The notes: generated by a model from the sequence alone, not told the origin. Numbered from the stretch's first letter, positions 17,023 to 24,594 are shown. The stretch: 40,836 nt of DNA from an uncultured Clostridium sp. (GCA_900547035.1 URFM01000033.1:1-40836), one strand, 5' to 3'. Numbers and translations: made by a program.

Positions 17023-17904
17023 ATGACGCTGCTGCAGCTGAAATATTTCTGTACGGCCTGCGAGCTGTCCAGCATTACGAAAGCGGCGGAAAAATTGTTT
17101 GTAACACAGCCTACGGTCAGTACCGCCATCCGGGAGCTGGAGCAGGAATTTCAAATTCGCCTCCTGAACCGGAGGAGTAAGGGAATGGCCCTGACAGATG
17201 AGGGGATGGCATTCTACCGGGAAGCGTGCGCGCTGCTTCAAAGGGTAAATGATTTTGAAAATCAGATTCGTTTCATGGCAGAGCAGAAACGGTATATCCG
17301 CCTTGGCCTGACAAAAGCGTCCGGGGCAAGCGTTTACCAGGAGTATTTTGCTTTTGGGGTGGAGCATCATCCGGAGCTTAACATTGTGGTGCGGTTTGGA
17401 GCGTCAGAGGAACTTCTCCCCAGATTAAGGGATGGCAAACTGGATGTGATTATCGTCCCGCGGCAGGAAGAAGACGAGATGGATGAGTTCCGGAAAGCGG
17501 AGCTGTGCAGAATGGGAATGTGGTATTGCGTATCCGCCGCCCACCCTCTGGCAAAAGAGAAGGAATTGGATGTTTCCATGGTCCTCCATGAGAAGATGGT
17601 GTCCACTCTGAACGATAACAATAAAATGAAGGTGATGGAACGGCTGTTTGAGCCCTACGGAGTGAAGCCTGCGGTCATCCAGCGCTACGAGCAAATCAGC
17701 ATGGCGCTGAGCATGATCCAGGCAAATGTGGCCACCGGATACTTTCCGGAGGGAGCGGTGCGAAATTACAGTGGAATTGTGGGAAAGCCCCTGCGGGAGG
17801 AACCTCTCGTTCCTATTTATCTGGTATGGACCGATGAGGGATGGCGGCGGGAAGAAGTCCGTACCTTGATTCATTATATTAGAAAATTTTATATGGACCG
17901 ATAA
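17023..17904 (+). CDS. LysR-type transcriptional regulator
   Basis: 293-residue regulator. The winged helix-turn-helix is at the N-terminus (about residues 1-65; LKYFCTACELSSITKAAEKL, then TQPTVSTAIRELE), followed by a linker helix and a periplasmic-binding-protein-like effector domain (about 90-290). I chose the ATG at 17023 with AGGGGGTG upstream rather than a GTG at 16969 that would lie inside the transporter gene. A terminator follows at once, and then an AT-rich control region leads to the esterase-permease pair. LysR proteins usually act on adjacent genes, so the downstream pair, the upstream symporter, or both are likely targets; the effector is unknown. Confidence 0.95.
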   Translation: MTLLQLKYFCTACELSSITKAAEKLFVTQPTVSTAIRELEQEFQIRLLNRRSKGMALTDEGMAFYREACALLQRVNDFENQIRFMAEQKRYIRLGLTKASGASVYQEYFAFGVEHHPELNIVVRFGASEELLPRLRDGKLDVIIVPRQEEDEMDEFRKAELCRMGMWYCVSAAHPLAKEKELDVSMVLHEKMVSTLNDNNKMKVMERLFEPYGVKPAVIQRYEQISMALSMIQANVATGYFPEGAVRNYSGIVGKPLREEPLVPIYLVWTDEGWRREEVRTLIHYIRKFYMDR

Positions 17905-17912
17905 AAGAACAG

Positions 17913-17954
17913 GCGTTCTGATGATGAGGATTTTCATTATCAGGACGCTTTTTT
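17913..17954 (+). terminator. intrinsic terminator after the LysR gene
   Basis: GCGTTCTGAT pairs with ATCAGGACGC (one G-U pair), the stem continues inward through GATGA/TCATT, and six T residues follow at 17949-17954. It separates the symporter-regulator unit from the esterase-permease unit. Confidence 0.9.
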
Positions 17955-17990
17955 GCTGCGGGCTTCCGGGCCTGACCTCGGAATGATTAT

Positions 17991-18037
17991 ATAAAAAATT
18001 TTTATGTTTTGAAATATTTGTTAATTTTACTTATCAG
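17991..18037 (+). promoter_or_regulatory. AT-rich control region with LysR-like operator and weak promoter
   Basis: ATAAAAAATTTTTAT (17991-18005) is a near-perfect palindrome containing the T-N11-A pattern of LysR operators. Just after it are TTGAAA (18009-18014) and, 17 bp on, a poor -10 TATCAG (18032-18037). A palindrome immediately upstream of a weak promoter is the usual layout for LysR-activated genes. Assignment is inference from position and pattern. Confidence 0.4.
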
Positions 18038-18085
18038 ACAGAACAGGGTAAGATTGATTTTACAACAACACAAGGAGGGGAAACA

Positions 18086-18973
18086 ATGAACGAATTGGAA
18101 CGGGTCCGCAGCCAGGCCGTAGGCCAGGAGGTGGACCAGGAACTGATGGAGCGGTATCCGGTACAGAGTCAGGAAAAGATGGAGTTTCCGACCAGGTATG
18201 GAACGGTAACCGCTTATGTGTACCGGCCTTTTTCAGAACAGGAGAAGCTGCCGGTGCTGATTAATTTCCATGGCGGGGGATTTGTCAAAGGCTACAGGGG
18301 AAGGGATTTTGGGTTTTCCAGAATCCTGGCGGTCAACGGGCAGTGCCTGGTGGTGGATGTGGACTACAAGATTGCTCCGGAGTACAAATATCCCTACGCG
18401 GTGGAGGAGGGGTACGACCTGGTGCGCCACATACAGGAAAAGGCGGACAGCCTGGGCGGAGATTCCGGACGCATCGTCCTTTCCGGAGAGAGCGCCGGGG
18501 CGAATATGATTACGGCCATTCTTTTTATGCTGAAGAAGGCCGGAAATCCCATGCCCCTGGGAGCGGTCAGCTGCTATCCTCCCTATGATTTGTATACGGA
18601 CGCGGGGGAGAAGCCTGGAGCCGGCCAGGAGCCGGAGCGCGTGAAAAACGCCAGACTGTACAATGACTGGTATGTGGAACCGGAGCGTCGGAAAGAAATC
18701 TGCGCCTCGCCGGTCTGTGCCTCCAAAGAAGAACTGACAGATCTGCCGCCCTTTACTATTCTGGCGGCGGAACATGATACGCTGTGCCAGGAAGCCCTGG
18801 AGTTTGCCCGAAAGCTGGTGGAAGCGGGGGTAACTGTGACGGCGAAAAAAATAAAAGGGGCCAGGCATGGATTCCTGGTCCGCAGGACAGAAGGGTACTT
18901 GGAGGGGGAGGCGCTGTTTTTCAGTGCCCTGAAAACCTATTTTTCGGATTTCGGTAAGGGGGAACGCAAATGA
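18086..18973 (+). CDS. alpha/beta hydrolase, hormone-sensitive-lipase-like esterase
   Basis: Probable carboxylesterase of 295 residues without a signal peptide, so cytoplasmic. The oxyanion-hole motif HGGG is at residues 62-65. The nucleophile elbow reads GESAG with Ser136, where the family more often has GDSAG. The likely remaining triad members are Asp231 (AEHDTL) and His261 (GARHGF). A strong AAGGAGGGG precedes the ATG. Its stop overlaps the start of the permease by four bases (ATGA), so the two are translationally coupled and probably handle the same compound: import followed by ester or amide hydrolysis. Regulation by the neighbouring LysR is likely. The substrate is unknown; acetyl esterase is a default database name only. 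Confidence 0.9.
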   Translation: MNELERVRSQAVGQEVDQELMERYPVQSQEKMEFPTRYGTVTAYVYRPFSEQEKLPVLINFHGGGFVKGYRGRDFGFSRILAVNGQCLVVDVDYKIAPEYKYPYAVEEGYDLVRHIQEKADSLGGDSGRIVLSGESAGANMITAILFMLKKAGNPMPLGAVSCYPPYDLYTDAGEKPGAGQEPERVKNARLYNDWYVEPERRKEICASPVCASKEELTDLPPFTILAAEHDTLCQEALEFARKLVEAGVTVTAKKIKGARHGFLVRRTEGYLEGEALFFSALKTYFSDFGKGERK

Positions 18974-20253
18974 GCCAGCTGACAATTTGTCTGATTATAT
19001 TTGTACTGACGGTGATTGGGTACTGCAGCGGAAAATTCAGCCTCGGTACCTTTGGAATTACCGCTTTAATCGCTTTTACCCTGACGGGATGTCTGAGTCC
19101 CGAACAGGCACTGTCCTGTTTCAGCGACGACAATGTAATCATGATTGGCGCAATGTGTATTGTAGCGGAGGGATTTAACCGGACGAAATACTGCCGGATG
19201 ATTACGGAGGCTATCGCCAGGGCCGCGAAAGGAAGTCTGGTCCGGACGATGGCAGGTTACGTATTAATCAGTATTCTGTTAAGCCAGATGATCCAGAGTC
19301 CTGCGGTTGTATTCGGGATTGTAGCTCCTATGCTGAGGTCCTCAGCGGAGGCGCTGGGAGTTAAGCCTAGCAAGGTAATGTTTGGCGTGGGCGCCGCGGC
19401 GGTTGTTACCTGCTGCATTCTTCCTATCGGACAGGGTGCCACGGTGGCGGCAGAGCTGAACGGGTATTTGAGCAATTACGGCTATACGGATTATGTGGTT
19501 CAGCTGACGGACGGTATGCTTGGACGATTCCCGATGCTGTTTATAGCTTTTATATTTTGCGTATTTATCGCGCCCCGGCTTTCGCCGGCTGAACCGGTGG
19601 TGGAGGTTGACTATACCATGAAGAAGGGGGCGGAGAACAGGCCCCTTACCAATCTGCAGAATATCGCAGGACTTATGGCCTTTGTGCTGACGGCGGCGGC
19701 TCTGATGTTCTCTGGACAGCTGGGGCTGGAAAGCTGGCAGTGTACGATTATGGGCGCGCTGGCGATGATTTTCTTCGGCGTGCTGAAGCCCAAGGAGGCG
19801 GGAAAGGCCCTTCCCATTGGCATGCTGATGCTGATTGTCGGGTCCAACGGTATTTCCAATGCCTTAAGTTCCACAGGCGCCGGAGAATTGATCGGCAGCC
19901 ATATCGGAAGGCTGGTGAATGCGGTGAACGGCAATTCTTATATTGTAGGATTGATTTTCTTCATCGTTCCGTTCATCCAGACCCAGTTTATGTCCAACCG
20001 TGGAACCATGCTGATTTACCATCCCATTGCCACCTGCGCTGCCACGGGAAGCAATCCGATCGGGCTGATGATTCTGATTCAGTCTGCCTGCCTTTCCGCA
20101 TATATGACGCCCAGCGCCACCTCCGCGATTCCCTATATCATGGGATACGGCGGGTATGACCAGAAAACCATGATTAAGATTTCCTGGCCCCTGTCGCTGA
20201 TGTGCTGTATCGTATCGGTGCTTTGGATTATGACGGTATTTCCGCTTCAATAA
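18970..20253 (+). CDS. SLC13/ArsB-like (IT superfamily) anion permease
   Basis: 427-residue membrane transporter with about ten to eleven hydrophobic segments in two similar halves, as in the ion-transporter superfamily that includes dicarboxylate, citrate, sulfate and arsenite carriers. The N-terminal half begins with VLTVIGYCSGKFSLGTFGI and FSDDNVIMIGAMCIV; the second half has the loop SNRGTMLIYHP and the SAYMTPSATSAIPYIMG segment near the C-terminus, in the position where this superfamily places a substrate-binding turn. Start overlaps the esterase stop by four bases. The pairing suggests uptake of an anionic ester. Exact subfamily and substrate are not certain. Confidence 0.82.
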   Translation: MSQLTICLIIFVLTVIGYCSGKFSLGTFGITALIAFTLTGCLSPEQALSCFSDDNVIMIGAMCIVAEGFNRTKYCRMITEAIARAAKGSLVRTMAGYVLISILLSQMIQSPAVVFGIVAPMLRSSAEALGVKPSKVMFGVGAAAVVTCCILPIGQGATVAAELNGYLSNYGYTDYVVQLTDGMLGRFPMLFIAFIFCVFIAPRLSPAEPVVEVDYTMKKGAENRPLTNLQNIAGLMAFVLTAAALMFSGQLGLESWQCTIMGALAMIFFGVLKPKEAGKALPIGMLMLIVGSNGISNALSSTGAGELIGSHIGRLVNAVNGNSYIVGLIFFIVPFIQTQFMSNRGTMLIYHPIATCAATGSNPIGLMILIQSACLSAYMTPSATSAIPYIMGYGGYDQKTMIKISWPLSLMCCIVSVLWIMTVFPLQ

Positions 20254-20262
20254 GGTGTTGTA

Positions 20263-20295
20263 CCGCCGTCTTTTGGGATATCCGAAAGACGGCGG
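20263..20295 (+). terminator. hairpin after the permease, likely terminator
   Basis: A perfect 11-bp stem CCGCCGTCTTT/AAAGACGGCGG begins ten bases after the permease stop. There is no clear T-tract downstream (ATTCCC), so it may work poorly as an intrinsic terminator or mainly protect the mRNA 3' end. Confidence 0.6.
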
Positions 20296-20305
20296 ATTCC
20301 CTATG

Positions 20306-20334
20306 TAGACAGAAAAACAGAAAACAGGTATAAT
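20306..20334 (+). promoter_or_regulatory. near-consensus promoter for the small coiled-coil genes
   Basis: TAGACA (20306-20311, five of six consensus) and a perfect TATAAT (20329-20334) with exactly 17 bp between them. It is among the better sigma-A-type promoters in the window and lies about 60 bases before the 57-residue reading frame. Confidence 0.8.
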
Positions 20335-20394
20335 AGGGGCACCTGGCCGGGCAGTTTGTTCGGCTCGAGCTTTGGTTGACGAGGAGGGAGAGGT

Positions 20395-20568
20395 ATGGAG
20401 AATCCGGATGTTCAGCAGGCGCTCATAGATACGCTGAAAAATTTTTCTGAGACGGAGGAGATGTCCGGGACAGACAGGGAAATCTATATTCTGAAGCTTA
20501 GTTTGAGATACCTGGAAGATGAACTGGCGCAGGTGAGAAAGCGTCTTGCGGAAATTGAGGAGGAGTAA
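20395..20568 (+). CDS. 57-residue hypothetical protein, predicted helical/coiled coil
   Basis: A short reading frame from the ATG at 20395 with GAGGAGGGAG just upstream, behind a strong promoter. The product is acidic and lacks Cys or signal features. The second half (LKLSLRYLEDELAQVRKRL) has a heptad pattern with Leu/Val at a and d positions, pointing to a coiled coil. I do not recognise a family. The next gene, 70 bases on, is also a coiled-coil protein and shares the terminator at 20985, so the two are likely co-transcribed and could interact. The promoter, ribosome site and heptads together make it a believable gene rather than chance. Confidence 0.7.
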   Translation: MENPDVQQALIDTLKNFSETEEMSGTDREIYILKLSLRYLEDELAQVRKRLAEIEEE

Positions 20569-20638
20569 AAATCGGCATCTTAAAATTATGGGACTGTTGC
20601 GCTTGCGGCGGTTTTCGGATACGGGAGGAGGCGAAATT

Positions 20639-20974
20639 ATGACAGAACAGGAAATGCTGCAGGCGATGGAACGTATGCTGAAACCAATTTCTGCGGATTT
20701 GCAGGAGGTTAAAGGGGAAGTTCAGACTTTGAGAGACGAGGTACAAAACGTTAAGTCTCGGGTAATCAGAATGGAACTTCATCTGGAGAATGAAACGGAT
20801 AAGGGAATTAAAATTATCGGAGAAGGCCATGCGGATTTTATGCGAAAGCTGGCTGAAGCGTTAAAGGTTGAAAACGAAAAAGAACTGCTTCTTCTGCGTA
20901 TGAACTATCTGGAGGGCGAGATTCGGGATGTAAAAATGCGCCTTTCAAATGTTGAAAAAGCAAAAACTGCATAA
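20639..20974 (+). CDS. 111-residue hypothetical coiled-coil protein
   Basis: Product from the ATG at 20639 (GGGAGGAGG upstream) is 111 residues. An in-frame GTG-like start at 20546 would overlap the preceding gene and add a basic, non-heptad stretch, so I reject it. Two heptad regions are visible: DLQEVKGEVQTLRDEVQNVKSR (about 18-40) and YLEGEIRDVKMRLSNVEKA (about 90-108). Between them is ENETDKGIKIIGEGH, which resembles the central motif of a common Clostridia family of short helical proteins of unknown role; that resemblance is from memory and not checked. No membrane segment or DNA-binding motif is evident. It ends the two-gene unit. Confidence 0.85.
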   Translation: MTEQEMLQAMERMLKPISADLQEVKGEVQTLRDEVQNVKSRVIRMELHLENETDKGIKIIGEGHADFMRKLAEALKVENEKELLLLRMNYLEGEIRDVKMRLSNVEKAKTA

Positions 20975-20984
20975 AGGACTGGCA

Positions 20985-21024
20985 CTGCCGGAAGCTGAGA
21001 TAGGTTGGCTTCCGGCAGTTTTTT
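20985..21024 (+). terminator. intrinsic terminator
   Basis: CTGCCGGAAGC/GCTTCCGGCAG, a perfect 11-bp stem with a 12-base loop, followed by six T residues (21019-21024). It isolates the coiled-coil pair from the copper locus. Confidence 0.95.
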
Positions 21025-21098
21025 GCTTTAAAGTTCCAGAAGTTTTTCAAGCATAAGGAGAGCATAGTCTCTCTTTTTTGCCCTTTTTCTCAAGCCTC

Positions 21099-21127
21099 TT
21101 GACAAATACCCCATAGGGGTATATAAT
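21099..21127 (+). promoter_or_regulatory. copper-responsive promoter with CsoR operator in the spacer
   Basis: Consensus TTGACA (21099-21104) and TATAAT (21122-21127) are exactly 17 bp apart. The spacer is filled by the perfect inverted repeat ATACCCC-ATA-GGGGTAT (21106-21122), the G/C-tract type of operator used by CsoR copper sensors. Bound repressor would block RNA polymerase; Cu(I) would release it. The strength of the boxes predicts high copper-efflux expression once derepressed. Confidence 0.93.
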
Positions 21128-21217
21128 ATGGCCGTAGCGTGAATGAAAGAAAAACATTCCAACATAAGGAAACACTCAGTTGGAAACAGTAATGGGATAG
21201 AAAGGCGGGTCAGGTGC

Positions 21218-21526
21218 ATGGCGCAGGAAGAAAAAGTCTGTAATTGCCATAAAACAAAGGAAAGAAGCGAGAAGGAGTACAAGGATTTGATTCACCGGTT
21301 AAACCGTATCGAGGGACAAATCCGGGGCATCAAAGGGATGGTAGAGCGGGATGCCTACTGCACCGATATCTTGACTCAGGTGGCGGCGGTAAACGCGGCC
21401 CTCTGCAGCTTTAATAAGGTGCTGCTGGCCAACCATATCCGGACCTGCGTGGCGGAGGACATCCGCAGCGGGAAGGACGAGACCATCGACGAACTGGTGA
21501 CGACCCTTCAGAAGCTGATGCGTTAA
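21218..21526 (+). CDS. csoR: copper-sensing transcriptional repressor CsoR
   Basis: 102-residue, all-helical repressor from the ATG at 21218. The three Cu(I) ligands of the CsoR subgroup are present: Cys48 (in DAYCTDIL), His73 and Cys77 (in NHIRTC). These distinguish it from RcnR and FrmR, which have other ligand sets. The helix [18 protein letters not shown] is the family's DNA-contacting region. An extra Cys pair, CNCH, lies in the N-terminal tail. The longer frame from 21143 lacks a ribosome site and reads through the leader. It represses its own transcript and copA, whose start lies 14 bases after the csoR stop. Confidence 0.93.
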   Translation: MAQEEKVCNCHKTKERSEKEYKDLIHRLNRIEGQIRGIKGMVERDAYCTDILTQVAAVNAALCSFNKVLLANHIRTCVAEDIRSGKDETIDELVTTLQKLMR

Positions 21527-21540
21527 GGAGGTTGAGAAGT

Positions 21541-24063
21541 ATGGAACAATATACGGTAACGGGAATGAGCTGCGCGGCCTGCAGCGCCCGGGTGGAGAAG
21601 GCGGTGTCCAAGGTGCCGGGGGTTTCCGCCTGCTCCGTAAGCCTTCTGACCAACTCCATGGGCGTGGAGGGTACAGCCGCGGCATCGGATATTATCGCGG
21701 CGGTGGAGGAAGCCGGATACGGCGCTTCCCTGAAAGGCGCCAAAGAAGCGGGGAGCCGCCAGGCCGCATCTGCCAGTCTGGCGGAGGCCGAGGAAGCCTT
21801 AAAGGACCATGAAACTCCTGTTTTAAAAAGAAGGCTTTTCGCCTCCCTTGGATTTTTAATCGTGCTCATGTATTTTTCCATGGGTCACATGATGTGGGGA
21901 TGGCCGGTGCCCGCGTTTTTCGCGGAAAACCATGTAGCCATGGGCATCCTGCAGCTGCTTTTGACGGGAATCGTAATGGTCATCAACCAGAAATTTTTCA
22001 TCAGCGGTTTTAAAAGCCTCTGGCACCGTTCTCCCAATATGGATACTCTGGTGGCCTTAGGCTCCGGCGCTTCCTTCGTGTGGAGTGTCTACGCCCTCTT
22101 TGCTATGACGGACGCCCAGGCAAAGGGCGACATGGCCGGCGTGATGACATATATGCATGAATTCTACTTTGAATCGGCGGCCATGATTCTGACGCTGATT
22201 ACCGTAGGAAAAATGCTGGAGGCCAGGTCTAAGGGAAAGACCACCGACGCCTTAAAGGGGCTGATGAAGCTGGCTCCCAAGACTGCCGTGGTGATAAGAA
22301 ACGGCGCAGAGACAGAGGTCCCCATCGACCAGGTGAATAAAGGAGATATCTTTGTAGTCCGCCCCGGTGAAAACATCCCGGTAGACGGCGTTGTCCTGGA
22401 GGGCAGCAGCGCGGTAAACGAGTCGGCCCTGACGGGAGAGAGCATCCCGGTGGATAAAGCGGCCGGGGACCCGGTTTCTGCCGCGACCCTCAATCAGTCC
22501 GGCTTTATCCGCTGCCAGGCTACCAGAGTAGGGGAAGATACCACCCTGTCCCAGATTATCCAGATGGTCAGCGATGCGGCGGCCACCAAGGCTCCCATCG
22601 CAAAGGTGGCGGACCGGGTTTCCGGTGTCTTCGTGCCGGCTGTGATTACCATTGCCATTGTAACGACTCTGGGCTGGCTGCTGGCAGGAGAAACCTTCGG
22701 CTTTGCCCTTGCCAGGGGCATTTCCGTTCTGGTCATCAGCTGCCCCTGCGCCTTGGGTCTGGCTACGCCGGTGGCCATCATGGTGGGAAATGGACTTGGA
22801 GCGAAAAACGGAATCCTGTTTAAGACGGCGGTTTCCCTGGAGGAAGCCGGAAAGACGGAAATTGTGGCCCTGGATAAAACAGGAACCATTACCAGCGGTG
22901 AGCCGAAGGTGACGGATCTTCTGCCGGCGGATGGAGTGAGCGGGGAAGAACTGCTGGGCCTGGCCTACGCTCTGGAACAGAAGAGCGAGCACCCTCTGGC
23001 CCGGGCAATACTGGAAAAGGCCAGAGAGGAGTCGATTTCCGCCAGAGAGGTGACGGATTTCCAGGCCCTTCCCGGAAATGGTCTGACCGCCGTCCTGGAC
23101 GGAGCGGTACTCAAAGGCGGCAACAGCAAGTTTATCCAGGGAATTCCGGCGGATTTGGAGGCGAAGGCGAAAACCCTGGCGGAGGAGGGCAAGACCCCGC
23201 TGTTCTTCAGCCGGGATGACCGGATGCTGGGCATCATCGCCGTGGCGGACGTGATTAAGGAAGACAGTCCGGAAGCGGTGCGCCAGCTTCAGAATATGGG
23301 CATCCAGGTTGTGATGCTGACCGGCGACAATGAGCGCACGGCAAAGGCCATCGGACGCCAGGCGGGCGTGGACCAGGTGATTGCGGGCGTACTGCCTGAT
23401 GGAAAGGAAAGCGTCATCCGCTCCCTGAAGGAAAAGGGAAAGGTGGCTATGGTGGGAGACGGAATCAACGATGCGCCGGCTCTGACCAGGGCGGATATCG
23501 GAATTGCCATCGGCGCAGGTACCGATGTGGCAATCGATGCGGCGGACATTGTGCTGATGAAGAGCCGTCTCAGCGATGTGCCTGCGGCTATCCGGCTGAG
23601 CCGGGCTACACTGCGCAATATCCATGAGAACCTGTTCTGGGCATTTTTCTACAATGTAATCGGCATTCCATTGGCGGCAGGGCTGTGGATCGGCCTGTTC
23701 GGATGGAAATTAAATCCTATGTTTGGAGCTGCCGCCATGAGCCTTTCCAGCTTCTGCGTGGTCAGCAATGCCCTGAGACTGAATTTCTTCCGGCTTTACG
23801 ACGCCGGCAGAGATAAAAAGAGAAAAGCGAAAACAAAAAAGGAGGTTTCGACCATGACAAAGACGATGAATATCGAAGGAATGATGTGTGGACACTGCGA
23901 GGCCCGGGTGAAGAAGGTGCTGGAGGCCCTTCCCGGTGTTGCCGGAGCTGAGGTCAGCCATGAGAAGGGAACCGCAGTGGTAACCCTGACCGAGGCGGTG
24001 GCAGACGATGTGCTGAAGAAAGCGGTGGAGGATCAGGACTATAAGGTAACTTCCATTCAGTAA
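21541..24063 (+). CDS. copA: copper-exporting P1B-type ATPase CopA with C-terminal CopZ-like domain
   Basis: 840-residue Cu(I) efflux pump. The first heavy-metal-associated domain has GMSCAAC (Cys11 and Cys14). Eight transmembrane segments, the TGES actuator motif, the CPC transport site (Cys401 and Cys403 in SCPCALG), the phosphorylated Asp445 in DKTGT, the SEHPLA nucleotide-site motif, the GDGINDAP hinge, and the YN and MSLSS signatures of Cu(I) pumps in the last helices are all visible. After a Lys-rich linker the protein ends in a second metal-binding domain (about 772-840; GMMCGHC with Cys783 and Cys786). That domain has its own ribosome site and ATG, so it may also be made alone (see copZ entry). 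AAGGAGG precedes the chosen ATG. Regulated by CsoR. Confidence 0.97.
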   Translation: MEQYTVTGMSCAACSARVEKAVSKVPGVSACSVSLLTNSMGVEGTAAASDIIAAVEEAGYGASLKGAKEAGSRQAASASLAEAEEALKDHETPVLKRRLFASLGFLIVLMYFSMGHMMWGWPVPAFFAENHVAMGILQLLLTGIVMVINQKFFISGFKSLWHRSPNMDTLVALGSGASFVWSVYALFAMTDAQAKGDMAGVMTYMHEFYFESAAMILTLITVGKMLEARSKGKTTDALKGLMKLAPKTAVVIRNGAETEVPIDQVNKGDIFVVRPGENIPVDGVVLEGSSAVNESALTGESIPVDKAAGDPVSAATLNQSGFIRCQATRVGEDTTLSQIIQMVSDAAATKAPIAKVADRVSGVFVPAVITIAIVTTLGWLLAGETFGFALARGISVLVISCPCALGLATPVAIMVGNGLGAKNGILFKTAVSLEEAGKTEIVALDKTGTITSGEPKVTDLLPADGVSGEELLGLAYALEQKSEHPLARAILEKAREESISAREVTDFQALPGNGLTAVLDGAVLKGGNSKFIQGIPADLEAKAKTLAEEGKTPLFFSRDDRMLGIIAVADVIKEDSPEAVRQLQNMGIQVVMLTGDNERTAKAIGRQAGVDQVIAGVLPDGKESVIRSLKEKGKVAMVGDGINDAPALTRADIGIAIGAGTDVAIDAADIVLMKSRLSDVPAAIRLSRATLRNIHENLFWAFFYNVIGIPLAAGLWIGLFGWKLNPMFGAAAMSLSSFCVVSNALRLNFFRLYDAGRDKKRKAKTKKEVSTMTKTMNIEGMMCGHCEARVKKVLEALPGVAGAEVSHEKGTAVVTLTEAVADDVLKKAVEDQDYKVTSIQ
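23854..24063 (+). CDS. copZ: possible nested copper chaperone CopZ made from an internal start in copA
   Basis: In frame inside copA, AAGGAGG (23839-23845) stands eight bases before an ATG at 23854, an ideal ribosome binding site. Translation from there would give a free 69-residue heavy-metal-associated protein with GMMCGHC near its N-terminus: exactly the size and form of CopZ, which in many Firmicutes is a separate gene after copA. The site overlaps codons for Lys-Lys-Glu-Val in the linker. It could be a relic of a recent fusion of two genes or a working second start. What is seen is the motif and frame; use of the start is inference. Confidence 0.5.
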   Translation: MTKTMNIEGMMCGHCEARVKKVLEALPGVAGAEVSHEKGTAVVTLTEAVADDVLKKAVEDQDYKVTSIQ

Positions 24064-24075
24064 AACTCTGAGAAT

Positions 24076-24121
24076 GAGGGGAACGCCTGAGCCGGAGAAG
24101 GCTTAAGGGTTTCCCTCTTTT
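24076..24121 (+). terminator. intrinsic terminator after copA
   Basis: An 18-position stem from GAGGGGAA...GAGCC to GGCTT...TTTCCCTC with two mismatches, followed by TTTT. It closes the csoR-copA operon. Confidence 0.85.
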
Positions 24122-24147
24122 CCTTTGAAAAAATTTCAAAATTTTGG

Positions 24148-24176
24148 TTGACAACCCAAAGGTTTTGTATTATACT
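24148..24176 (+). promoter_or_regulatory. promoter of the tRNA cluster
   Basis: Consensus TTGACA (24148-24153) and TATACT (24171-24176) with 17 bp between, ending 11 bases before the first tRNA. Transcription would begin about five bases before the mature 5' end. Confidence 0.88.
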
Positions 24177-24187
24177 ACCCTAGGTAT

Positions 24188-24261
24188 CGAGGCGTGGCTC
24201 AGTTTGGTAGAGCGCTGCGTTCGGGACGCAGAGGCCGCGTGTTCGAATCACGTCGCCTCGA
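24188..24261 (+). tRNA. tRNA-Pro, anticodon CGG
   Basis: Cloverleaf with acceptor CGAGGCG/CGCCTCG, D stem GCTC/GAGC, anticodon stem CTGCG/CGCAG around the loop TTCGGGA, and T arm GCGTG-TTCGAAT-CACGT. Bases 34-36 are CGG, which reads the proline codon CCG. Discriminator A; the 3' CCA is not encoded. First of three tRNAs on one promoter. Confidence 0.95.
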
Positions 24262-24271
24262 TGATACCTTT

Positions 24272-24343
24272 GGCCTGATGGTCAAGCGGCTAAGACGACG
24301 CCCTCTCACGGCGTAAACCCGGGTTCGATTCCCGGTCAGGTCA
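24272..24343 (+). tRNA. tRNA-Glu, anticodon CTC
   Basis: Acceptor GGCCTGA/TCAGGTC with one G-U pair, anticodon stem ACGCC/GGCGT around the loop CTCTCAC, and T arm CCGGG-TTCGATT-CCCGG. Anticodon CTC reads GAG. It starts 10 bases after tRNA-Pro. Discriminator A, no encoded CCA. The usual UUC-anticodon tRNA-Glu must lie elsewhere. Confidence 0.95.
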
Positions 24344-24345
24344 CG

Positions 24346-24371
24346 AAGGCTTCCGCATATGCGGCAGCCTT
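24346..24371 (+). other. hairpin between tRNA-Glu and tRNA-Thr
   Basis: AAGGCT/AGCCTT plus inner CCGCA/TGCGG, followed by ATTT. It may be a weak terminator or a processing spacer. If it terminates, tRNA-Thr depends on read-through, since no good promoter is seen in the 29 bases that follow. Confidence 0.55.
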
Positions 24372-24400
24372 ATTTAAACGAAAAGCAGCATGCTTTGGCT

Positions 24401-24473
24401 GCCATTGTAGCTCAGCCGGTAGAGCACTTCACTCGTAATGAAGGGGTCGCGTGTTCGAATCACGTCAATGGCT
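24401..24473 (+). tRNA. tRNA-Thr, anticodon CGT
   Basis: Acceptor GCCATTG/CAATGGC, D stem GCTC/GAGC, anticodon stem CTTCA/TGAAG around the loop CTCGTAA, and T arm GCGTG-TTCGAAT-CACGT, the same T arm as the tRNA-Pro above. Anticodon CGT reads ACG. Discriminator T, no encoded CCA. Confidence 0.95.
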
Positions 24474-24482
24474 TTTATAAAG

Positions 24483-24524
24483 AAACTCTATGCAAGCGGA
24501 ACCACCGTTTACATAGAGTTTTTT
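24483..24524 (+). terminator. intrinsic terminator after the tRNA cluster
   Basis: AACTCTATG/CATAGAGTT with an inner CGG/CCG pairing and a run of six T residues at 24519-24524. Confidence 0.93.
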
Positions 24525-24525
24525 G

Positions 24526-24588
24526 TTACGAGCACTTGGCGAGGTCTTTTCGAGCCTAGTACCCGGGATTGCTTACGAGTACTTAGCG
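24526..24588 (+). repeat. two imperfect 16-bp direct repeats downstream of tRNA-Thr
   Basis: TTACGAGCACTTGGCG (24526-24541) and TTACGAGTACTTAGCG (24573-24588) match at 14 of 16 positions. They lie between the tRNA terminator and a gene remnant, a typical place for integration or excision scars. Function unknown. Confidence 0.6.
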
Positions 24589-24594
24589 TCTGGG

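Noticed and set aside
22252..23625. A 457-codon open frame on the - strand opposite copA
   Set aside because: Antisense shadow of a well-supported P-type ATPase; His/Gln-rich low-complexity product with no known motif.
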